Below are positions 57,271 to 64,000 of a DNA stretch of 64,000 nucleotides, in pieces. Each line of letters starts with the position of its first letter. The first letter of the stretch is position 1. A program made the translations under genes and the position numbers. The stretch comes from Erysipelotrichales bacterium (GTDB taxonomy: Bacteria; Bacillota_I; Bacilli_A; Erysipelotrichales; Erysipelotrichaceae), in NCBI GenBank assembly GCA_910576345.1, contig CAJTIT010000007.1, forward strand, positions 35,971 to 99,970, given 5' to 3'. The notes under the pieces are model-generated. The model did no database searches. It was given only the letters and a program-made list of their open reading frames with translations, and was not told the origin of the DNA.

Positions 57271-57702
57271 AACGAATCATCGTATAAAGATTGTATAAAA
57301 CAACGATAAACTGTTTGCATAAAAAAACACAATAAAAGGAAAGCGTGTCATCCAATTAGAATCATTTTTCGTTCTTTCACATGAATGGGAGTGCAATACT
57401 TATAAAGCAAAGCTATCTCACTTACGGATAGTGCATATGGATTCATAGAAAGATGTAACTGTTAAACAAAAAATGATAATATTTGAATAGAATAAACTGA
57501 TTCTCTAATGTTGTATCCACAATACCATAGCTTGCATCTACCTAACATCCATAAGTGTTAAATATAAACAAGTACAAAATCATTGATATAAATAATTACC
57601 TGGGAAATAAGCAAAACGGAAGAAAATAAAAGCATAACAAGACGAAGACTTGCACAAGAAAGTATGTTATACTATACCCATATAGATATGGAGGAATTAG
57701 AA
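57271..57702 (+). other. Intergenic region with a possible promoter for the DUF885 gene
   Basis: No gene is supported. Close to the end, TGTTATACT (TATACT at 57668-57673) is an extended -10; TTGCAC at 57650-57655 is spaced 17 bp from the overlapping TATACC. The rest of the stretch shows nothing I can assign. Confidence 0.45.
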
Positions 57703-59478
57703 ATGAAACAACAGAAGTTTTGGAAATATCTGCTGATAGGTTTCTTCATCATTTCGATGAGTGCATGTGATTCCAAAGAACCTCAAAAATCATCTGCAGA
57801 ATTTGATGAATTTATTGAAAAACTACCCAATGAAATTATGGACAATGATAATTTAAATTTGGAATTCATATTTGAACATCCGGAGAATTATGGATTTGAG
57901 CCAGAACTATTAAACCTTCCTTATTCTAACAAGGAAGATTATGAAGCAAGTGACGAGTCAACGGAAGAACTGTTGGATACATTAGAAAGCTATGATTATG
58001 ACAGTTTATCCGATCAACAGAAAATGACCTATGATATTCTGCATGATTCGCTTTCAAGAAGCAAAGACATGGCAAAATTCTATTATCTTGCTAACAGCTA
58101 TCTGGGAAGCTTTATCGGTTTTCAAGCACAACTGCCGCTGCTTTTAAATGAATATACATTTGAGACCCGGCATGATCTGGACAGCTACTTCCATATTTTG
58201 GAAACAACGCCGGAAACCTTTCAAAAATATGCGGAAATAGAAAAAGAGCGTCAAGCAAACGATGTAGGAATGAGCAAAGCCATTCTTGATAAGGTTATAG
58301 AACAATGCGATAATTTCAGTAAAGATAAAAATCCATTTTTAATCGAAACCATTAATCGAAGAATCGATCAAGTATCATTTCTGAATGATGACGAGAAAAA
58401 AGAAGCAAAAGCAAAAAATGAGAAACTGTTAAAAGAATCCTTTGTAAAAGGGTACGCAGATTTAAAGACAACTCTGGAACAGATTGATGCACCAAAAGAA
58501 GAGGTTGGCTTGGCAAAACAGCCAAATGGAAAAGAATATTATAAGTTTTTGCTCAGCAGTACTTTGGGACTTGACGACAGCGTGGATAAAATCCGTGAAT
58601 ATATAGAAAACGAAATGGAAAATATCATGTTGGAAATGCAGGCAGTCATTAGAGAAAATCCAAAGGCAGCACAAGTTATCTTACAAGATACCTCACTGTC
58701 TGATCTGCAATATGTGAACTTCACAAGTTTTGAAGAAACCATTGATTATTTGGGCGAGCAAATGAAACAAGACTTTCCGGATGTTGGTAAATTAAACTAT
58801 GATGTGACCAAAGTACCGGATTCCATGAAGGATAATTTTTCACCAGCTGCCTATCTGCAGGGAAAAATCGATGCGCCTATGGATGCACCGGAACATATTT
58901 GGGTAAATGGTGACTATGATCAGAGTTTGTTTGAAACGCTCGCGCATGAAGGATATCCCGGACATATGTATCAGCACACCTACTTTAAGCAACAAAAACT
59001 ACCCATCATTCGCTATATGATTGACTATAACGGATACAGCGAAGGGTGGGCAACCTATATCGAACGCAACGCTTGGAAGTATGCGGACGTTGATGATGAC
59101 GCTAAACTCATTCTTCGCATTGCCTCATTAAATAAGCAGTATACAGAATGCATTATCGCACTTTTGGATATTCAGATTCATTATGATGGTATTTCCTATG
59201 AGCAATATATTGAGAATATGGAGCAATATGGCATTGAAACAGATGGAATGGAAGAAATGTTGAAAGAACAATGGTATTTGATTTTAGAAACGCCAAGCAA
59301 CTATCTTCAATACTACGTTACCGGATTCAAATTCCAAGATCTGTATGACAAAGCGAAAAGCGAATTGGGTGATGCGTTTGATGCAGTAAAACTGAACGAG
59401 GCGCTTTTAAAAAACGGTCCCGCACCATTTCATATCATTGAACAAGAAGTCGACAATTATATAAACAGTGCTAAGTAA
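57703..59478 (+). CDS. DUF885 family lipoprotein, putative metallohydrolase
   Basis: 591 residues. Signal peptide with lipobox ISMSAC (lipidated Cys near residue 21), then an alpha-helical DUF885 (COG4805) domain. The family motif AHEGYPGHMYQH (about residues 410-421) has the H-E-x-x-x-x-H zinc-site pattern, and YSEGWATYIE follows. DUF885 proteins resemble M32-type peptidases but have no firmly known substrate. GGAGG precedes the ATG at 57703. Attached to the outer face of the membrane. Confidence 0.9.
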   Translation: MKQQKFWKYLLIGFFIISMSACDSKEPQKSSAEFDEFIEKLPNEIMDNDNLNLEFIFEHPENYGFEPELLNLPYSNKEDYEASDESTEELLDTLESYDYDSLSDQQKMTYDILHDSLSRSKDMAKFYYLANSYLGSFIGFQAQLPLLLNEYTFETRHDLDSYFHILETTPETFQKYAEIEKERQANDVGMSKAILDKVIEQCDNFSKDKNPFLIETINRRIDQVSFLNDDEKKEAKAKNEKLLKESFVKGYADLKTTLEQIDAPKEEVGLAKQPNGKEYYKFLLSSTLGLDDSVDKIREYIENEMENIMLEMQAVIRENPKAAQVILQDTSLSDLQYVNFTSFEETIDYLGEQMKQDFPDVGKLNYDVTKVPDSMKDNFSPAAYLQGKIDAPMDAPEHIWVNGDYDQSLFETLAHEGYPGHMYQHTYFKQQKLPIIRYMIDYNGYSEGWATYIERNAWKYADVDDDAKLILRIASLNKQYTECIIALLDIQIHYDGISYEQYIENMEQYGIETDGMEEMLKEQWYLILETPSNYLQYYVTGFKFQDLYDKAKSELGDAFDAVKLNEALLKNGPAPFHIIEQEVDNYINSAK

Positions 59479-59486
59479 ACAAAAGA

Positions 59487-59514
59487 AAACGTGCATGAAA
59501 GTGCACTTTTTTTA
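59487..59514 (+). terminator. Terminator after the DUF885 gene
   Basis: GTGCA and TGCAC flank a TGAAAG loop, with AAA before and TTTTTTT after. Confidence 0.75.
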
Positions 59515-59600
59515 AGGACAAAACAAACAAGAATTTGATTTCATTACACATCCTATGCTTTTGAAATATGATATAATAATGTACAAGGAAGGTGTGTATC

Positions 59601-60278
59601 ATGTATCATATTCTCGTTATTGAAGACAATGAAAAAATCAGTAAAGAATTATGTGATTTCTTGAACAAAAACGGCTATAGCAGTGAAGGGATTGAAGATT
59701 TTGAACATGTATTGGAAACGATTGAATCAAAAAAACCTGATCTTCTACTTCTGGATTTGAATCTTCCGGTATATGACGGGCATTTTATCTGTCGGGAAAT
59801 AAGGAGACGCCATAAAGATATGCCCATCATTATTGTGACAAGCAGAGATTCGGATATGGATGAATTGATCTCTATGAATCTTGGCGCCGATGATTTCATT
59901 ACCAAGCCGTATCATTTACAGATTTTATTGGCGCGCATTGCTAGGGTGTTGCATCGAGCGTATGAAACAGGTTTCTCTAATCAACTGACCATCAAAGACA
60001 TTACACTTGACATTAGTAAAAGCACGATAAGCTGGCATGAAAAGACTATCGATCTCACCAAAAACGAATTACGCATCATGCATTGCTTGTTTCAAAATAA
60101 GAACCATATCGTATCCAGAGAAGAATTGATGAAACATATGTGGGATTGTGAGTTGTTTGTCGATGACAACACATTGACTGTCAATATCAACCGTCTGCGT
60201 AAAAAATTGGAATACATCCAGTTGGACGACTTGATACAGACCAAACGTGGTATGGGGTATATTATTTATGAAGATTAG
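59601..60278 (+). CDS. BceR-like OmpR-family response regulator
   Basis: 225 residues: a receiver domain with acidic EDN, the phospho-acceptor Asp in LLLDLNLPVYDG, the conserved Thr in IIVTSRD and Lys in FITKPYHL, then an OmpR winged helix (TKNELRIMHCLFQN, VNINRLRKKLE). The sequence is of the BceR/GraR type. AAGGAAGG precedes the ATG at 59601; TATAAT at 59572-59577 is the likely -10. It overlaps the kinase gene by 11 nt. No transporter gene is adjacent; the Bce-type box at 10068 is a candidate target. Confidence 0.92.
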   Translation: MYHILVIEDNEKISKELCDFLNKNGYSSEGIEDFEHVLETIESKKPDLLLLDLNLPVYDGHFICREIRRRHKDMPIIIVTSRDSDMDELISMNLGADDFITKPYHLQILLARIARVLHRAYETGFSNQLTIKDITLDISKSTISWHEKTIDLTKNELRIMHCLFQNKNHIVSREELMKHMWDCELFVDDNTLTVNINRLRKKLEYIQLDDLIQTKRGMGYIIYED

Positions 60279-61281
60279 CGCTTTTCTAAAGGAGAAACTG
60301 TATTTCATCCTATTGGGCATATTTCTGAGCGCATGGATCGCTATGTTTCTTCAAGTAGTCAACTGTAACACACATATGATTATGCTGATATTATTTTTAC
60401 AAGCGATTTTCATATTGACGACATTATGTGTGGAATACATCCGCCGCAGGAATTTTTATCGCGATCTTGAGAAAACGATGCAAAATCTGCAAGAGAAATA
60501 TCTTTTAGCAGACATCATGGAAGAACCGGACTTCATGGACGGACAGATCCTATATGATACGCTTTGCGCCGTGAATAAGAATATGCTGGAACATGTCAAT
60601 ACATACCGTCAAAGAGAAGAAGAGTACCGCAATTATGTCGAAATGTGGGTGCATGAAATCAAAACGCCGCTGTCGGCAGGAAAACTCATAATTTCTAATA
60701 ATGAGAATGCGATCACCAAAAGCATAGAAGAAGAATTGGACAAGGTAGAGGGTTTCGTGGATCAGGCGTTGTTTTATGCACGCAGTACGACATTAGAAAA
60801 GGATTATATAATCAAGGAAATGACACTTTCTTCTGTTGTGAACAAAGTATTGAAGAAACATTCAAAATCATTCATCTATCGCAAAATACAACTGGAAACA
60901 AAAGGATTGGATGCGGTAGTATATAGTGACGCTAAATGGCTGGAATTTATAATTGATCAAATCGTCACCAATGCCTTGAAATATACCAAAGAAAAGAGTG
61001 GAAAAATCCGCATCTATACCAAACTACAGGAACAAAGCGTGTCGCTCTATATGGAAGATAATGGTATTGGGATTTCATTAAGCGATCTGCATCGTGTATT
61101 TGACAAGGGATTTACGGGACAAAACGGCAGAAAAAATGAAAAAGCAACAGGTATGGGACTCTATCTGTGTAAATTGTTGTGTGATAAACTGTACTTGGAT
61201 CTTCACATTTCATCACAAGAGGGTATAGGGACTACATTATGGATCGTTTTTCCAATTTCATCGATGATGTTATTGAAATAG
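60268..61281 (+). CDS. BceS-like intramembrane-sensing histidine kinase
   Basis: 337 residues: two helices near the N-terminus (about 12-30 and 36-56) with almost no extracellular loop, the mark of BceS-type kinases that sense through a partner BceAB transporter. The H-box is MWVHEIKTPLSAGKL; ATPase motifs are DQIVTNALKY, EDNGIGIS, GFTGQNGRKNEKATGMGLYL. The ATG at 60268 lies inside the regulator gene. Confidence 0.92.
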   Translation: MKISAFLKEKLYFILLGIFLSAWIAMFLQVVNCNTHMIMLILFLQAIFILTTLCVEYIRRRNFYRDLEKTMQNLQEKYLLADIMEEPDFMDGQILYDTLCAVNKNMLEHVNTYRQREEEYRNYVEMWVHEIKTPLSAGKLIISNNENAITKSIEEELDKVEGFVDQALFYARSTTLEKDYIIKEMTLSSVVNKVLKKHSKSFIYRKIQLETKGLDAVVYSDAKWLEFIIDQIVTNALKYTKEKSGKIRIYTKLQEQSVSLYMEDNGIGISLSDLHRVFDKGFTGQNGRKNEKATGMGLYLCKLLCDKLYLDLHISSQEGIGTTLWIVFPISSMMLLK

Positions 61282-61723
61282 AATAAAAAAAGATCTGTTC
61301 GTAAACAAGGCCACCTAAATTTTCTCTTGATAAAATTCTAAAATCATGAATCTCTCATTATAGATTGGAGGGATTCTTTTAATTTATTGTTTTTCGTATA
61401 TCGTGGAGATATCTTCATATGTTGATAACAATGAATGATTTATGGTTTATCTTTTGAATGCCCTCATTTTTCATCTGGATCTTATTTGCGCCGGCGCTCA
61501 AAACAAAAGGGTTAGTGTCTTATTGAAACACTTATTAAACTATTCAAGTTTACTCACGAAAGCAGGTATCGTAAGAGTTCTTTTTGCTATATCTATTTTA
61601 GTTATTTTATCTTAAATAAAAAAAGCTATCTAGAATAATGGCAAATTATCAGATAACAATTTTTCTGTTTTGTCAACTGTCTTAATTTAGTGACAGTGTG
61701 ATCGCAAACAGGGATTTGATGAT
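61282..61723. other. Intergenic stretch with a terminator-like hairpin
   Basis: No gene is supported. GAATCTCTC and GGAGGGATTC (61350-61378) form an imperfect stem followed by TTTTAATTT, likely the terminator of the two-component genes. Nothing further is recognised. Confidence 0.45.
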
Positions 61724-62068
61724 TTATGCTTGATTTGCTTTTCGTAAACCGGCATATCCAACAAATGATAAAATCATTTGCATGATCACAAAGAAGAGGT
61801 ATGGTGGGAATAATACCATGGCAACCGCATAAAGAATTGCACCCGTCAGCGCAAAACTTGATTTATGCAAAAAACAGCCCAGGCCATTAAAGATGGTACC
61901 AAGTATCATACATATCATATGTGGCAAGACAAGCGCTGTGGCAATCGCTGCACCGGCTTGTTGTGCACCGTTGGTCGTTCCGATTGCGCCGGTAAAATAG
62001 GTAATGATGTAAATAGAATATAATAAACTCAAGATAAAAGAAATCAGTAAGCATTTATTTAAATTCAT
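61724..62068 (-). CDS. Small four-helix membrane protein, 114 aa
   Basis: Four hydrophobic segments with a Gly/Ala-rich loop (GAIGTTNGAQQAGAAIATALV) and a short basic tail. A weak ribosome binding site (AGAG) lies before the ATG at 62068. The family is not recognised with certainty; similar small proteins are common in Firmicutes. Confidence 0.7.
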   Translation of the reverse strand: MNLNKCLLISFILSLLYSIYIITYFTGAIGTTNGAQQAGAAIATALVLPHMICMILGTIFNGLGCFLHKSSFALTGAILYAVAMVLFPPYLFFVIMQMILSFVGYAGLRKANQA

Positions 62069-62740
62069 GTGAACTCTTTTTCTATCCTTGTTGTTATATT
62101 TATTTTCGCATCTATATATTTAACAATTCTATGCATCGCATGGATTGGGGCCTACATGAATCGTAAATATATAGATGCTTTGGACGATGTACCATCGTCT
62201 ATACTATTGTATCATTTTTTTAAAAAATTTCCTATGATAAAAATATAAACTTTTAATAATTGTCATGTTTATCATGAAGATACAAATAAAAATAAATTGT
62301 TTTGATCGGTTCAATTATGTAGTTTTTTTAAAATTTTGTGTGTATGTTATTCATGAAATTCTTTTGCTAATTTTTTTATTAAACAACTGGTGATATTTCA
62401 TTATAGCTTTATTGAAAATGACCTTCATTTTTCAAAAATAGCGATTTCAAAACTATACAAAAATTTTGTATAAAAAATTTTTAAAAAAAGTGGAAAACTG
62501 CTGTTTTTCTTGATTTTACAAAATAAAAATAGCAAAATTTTGCTCAAAAACCTTTTTATAATATAAGTTGTTAAAATATGTATTGTTATCGTGTTTTTTA
62601 ATATTTTAAATAGAAAAAACATACGTTAATCTGTTCATAGACTATTAATAAAATGATGTTTTTTGCCACTTTTTCACTTTTTGTTACAACTCGCAAAAAA
62701 ATGGTATCTTTCTATTGCATTTTATTGTATACTATTAGCG
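62069..62740. other. Long AT-rich intergenic region
   Basis: The region has long A and T runs and no open frame with a credible ribosome binding site. A possible promoter (TTGTTA at 62681-62686 and TGGTATCTT with TATCTT at 62705-62710) points rightwards into the hairpin-rich stretch that follows. Confidence 0.4.
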
Positions 62741-62940
62741 AGATGATGGTAAAGGGTCATCATCTTACATGTGGATCAAAAACTTTGATTGCTGGATCGT
62801 TCGGAAGTAACGCAGTCGATTCGATCCCGATAATCAGAATGGTCCGTTTTCTTCTTCAGGACCAATTCCCTCAACATACGTGTTTGTGAACACATGTATA
62901 AAAAAGGAAAGCTGCAGTTCTACCTTTACTGCAGCTTTTT
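62741..62940 (+). ncRNA. Candidate structured RNA: chain of hairpins ending in a strong terminator
   Basis: Consecutive perfect or near-perfect stems: GATGATG/CATCATC (from 62741), ATCAAA/TTTGAT, GGATCG/CGATCC, TGGTCC/GGACCA, GTGTT/AACAC and finally AAAGCTGCAGT (62908-62918) with ACTGCAGCTTT (62928-62938) and a T-run. No protein frame here looks real. A terminator with no gene before it suggests an RNA transcript. I could not match a known RNA family. Confidence 0.4.
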
Positions 62941-62941
62941 C
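62908..62941 (+). terminator. Strong terminator before the group II intron remnant
   Basis: An 11-bp perfect stem AAAGCTGCAGT/ACTGCAGCTTT with a 9-nt loop and a TTTTT tail. Confidence 0.85.
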
Positions 62942-62944
62942 TAG

Positions 62945-63134
62945 TATGACAGGGATGTTGTACATCTGTGGTGAAAGTCCACAAGAGGCGTAGTTACCAA
63001 GCATCGAAAGATGTTTAGCGAACTCGAAAGCGACTGGCAAGTTTCACATCGCAAGGTGTGAAAGAGAAAAAGCGCATAGCGAAATCGTGGCTCGACGAAC
63101 AGAAATCAGATAATTAGGCATACCAAGTGGATAA
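62945..63134 (+). mobile_element. 5' RNA part of a group II intron (remnant)
   Basis: The segment contains the pieces GGTGAAAGTCCACA, AGGCGTAGTTACC, GCGAACTCGAAAGCGACTGG and TTTCACATCGCAAGGTGTGAAAG, which look like domain I sequence of Firmicutes group II introns whose encoded reverse transcriptase follows. The exact 5' end (a GTGYG-type start) is not visible, and the junction with the protein part at about 63134 seems to be a deletion. Confidence 0.6.
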
Positions 63135-63840
63135 ATACCAACGGTAACGGACAGAGTAATCCAACAGGCAATGGTGCAGATATTGAGTCCGATATGTGAA
63201 GAACATTTTTCAGAAAGCAGTTATGGATTTCGACCAAAACGAAGCTGTGAAATGGCAATCATAAAACTATCGGAATATATCAATGACGGATACATATGGA
63301 TAGTAGATATAGACCTTGAAAAAATCTTTGACAATGTGCCACAAGATAAGTTAATGAGTTACGTACATGTCATAATAAATGATGGAGATACGGAATCGCT
63401 CATTAGAAAATATCTAAAAGCAGGAATCATGGAAAACGGAAAATATGCGAAAAGTGAAAAAGGTACACCGCAAGGCGGAAACAATCACCATTATTAAGCA
63501 ATATTCTGTTAAATGAACTAGATAAAGAATTGGAAAGACGAGGACTGCATTTTACAAGATACGCAGATGATTGTGTAATTTAAAATGTGAAGCAAGTGCC
63601 AAACGAGTAATGTATGGTATAACATCATGGATAGAAAGGAAGCCAGGACTAAAAGTGAATATGGCTAAGACAAAAATAACGAAGCCAAACAAACTAAAGT
63701 ATCTAGGCTTTGGATTTTACTATGAGCTAAATACGAAAACATGGAAACTACGAGCACATGAAGAAAGCATAAAGAAATTTAAGGAAAGGCTTAAAAGACT
63801 TACGATAAGGAAATACTCCATAAGAAAGCTAACTATATAA
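63135..63840 (+). pseudogene. Group II intron reverse transcriptase/maturase remnant
   Basis: The frame starts in mid RT domain (IPTVTDRVIQQA, then YGFRPKRSCEMAI and DIDLEKIFDNVPQDKL) and reaches GTPQGGN at about 63483. There a base is lost and the next frame reads SPLLSNILLNELDKELERRG up to the catalytic YADD (about 63560-63570). Another shift follows and the last frame reads SAKRVM, then SWIERKPGLKVNMAKTKI, ending at 63840. The N-terminal RT blocks and the maturase-X/endonuclease part are missing. It is inactive. Confidence 0.85.
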
Positions 63841-64000
63841 AAGTCAAGTGTTTTTTATGAAAAAGTTTGAAAATATAAAACATTGAAATTAATAGTTAAT
63901 TTCTAGCTGGTCTTTGAAAAGTGAATGGAAAATTTGTGTTTAAATCCATGACGAAAACAACCTGTATGAGGATCACTTAAAAATTGGAATGATACGTAAC
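63841..64000. other. End of window, nothing recognised
   Basis: AT-rich sequence after the intron remnant with no supported gene or motif. Confidence 0.5.

Noticed and set aside
62790..62830. tRNA-like stretch with TTCGATC as in a T-loop
   Set aside because: The flanking bases do not form a 5-bp T-stem and no anticodon or acceptor stem could be drawn.
62425..62889. Small open frames in the AT-rich region (62425-62622 minus, 62653-62889 plus)
   Set aside because: They lack ribosome binding sites and have Phe/Ile/Lys-rich composition expected from AT-rich DNA; the second runs through the hairpin-rich stretch.

Overview
The window looks like chromosome from a low-GC Gram-positive bacterium (Bacillota), most likely an Erysipelotrichaceae-type gut Firmicute. 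The basis is the AT-rich sequence with strong AGGAGG-type ribosome binding sites, the rpsF-ssb-rpsR...gdpP-rplI-dnaB gene order, and the families present (FeoAB, DegV, BceAB- and YtrA/B-type transporters, WalJ, RlmH). The genus is an inference; no rRNA or tRNA gene was seen.

Layout. 1-9 kb: 5' end of gdhA (minus strand), feoAB, a small unknown gene, cysK-cysE behind a possible cysteine-codon leader peptide, a DegV protein and a GNAT acetyltransferase. 7-10 kb (minus): a BceAB-type peptide-antibiotic ABC transporter with a small membrane protein upstream and a perfect Bce-type box in its promoter region. 10.2-15.3 kb: a five-gene operon with two ABC ATPase/permease modules around a YtrA-like GntR repressor. 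15.4-18.2 kb: a MATE exporter and a convergent FAD-dependent protein. 18.36-22.69 kb: a decayed mobilisable element with recognisable terminal inverted repeats, a recombinase tail, a TnpW-like gene, a DUF3847-Mob fusion, and two genes each broken by an in-frame TAG. 23.9-27.4 kb: a heterodimeric ABC exporter. 27.5-37.2 kb: a long housekeeping run, rpsF-ssb-rpsR-(yybS)-gdpP-rplI-dnaB-M23 peptidase-walJ-htrA-rlmH, with overlapping genes. 37.2-39.5 kb: a split ThrE-type exporter pair and a methionine aminopeptidase with a SEC-C zinc motif.

40.3-57.3 kb is the most unusual part. Two ECF-type sigma factors each carry a C-terminal transmembrane helix and a conserved outer tail. Each stands directly before a giant secreted surface protein (about 1476 and 1715 residues) built from cadherin/Ig-like modules, an MBG-like module, an Asp-rich D-x-D-G-D-G repeat stalk resembling calcium-binding TSP3 repeats, and a C-terminal GGAxTGDxTN-TM-basic tail. 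A third paralogue between them is a pseudogene (one frameshift, one ochre codon). An ECF-like promoter (CGAACA-N16-CGTC) precedes the third surface gene. I read this as a membrane-tethered sigma/surface-adhesin module that has been duplicated.

57.7-64 kb: a DUF885 lipoprotein, a BceRS-like two-component system with no transporter next to it (a candidate partner of the transporter at 7-10 kb), a small membrane protein, a hairpin-rich intergenic stretch ending in a strong terminator (possible structured RNA), and a truncated, frameshifted group II intron. No CRISPR array was found.
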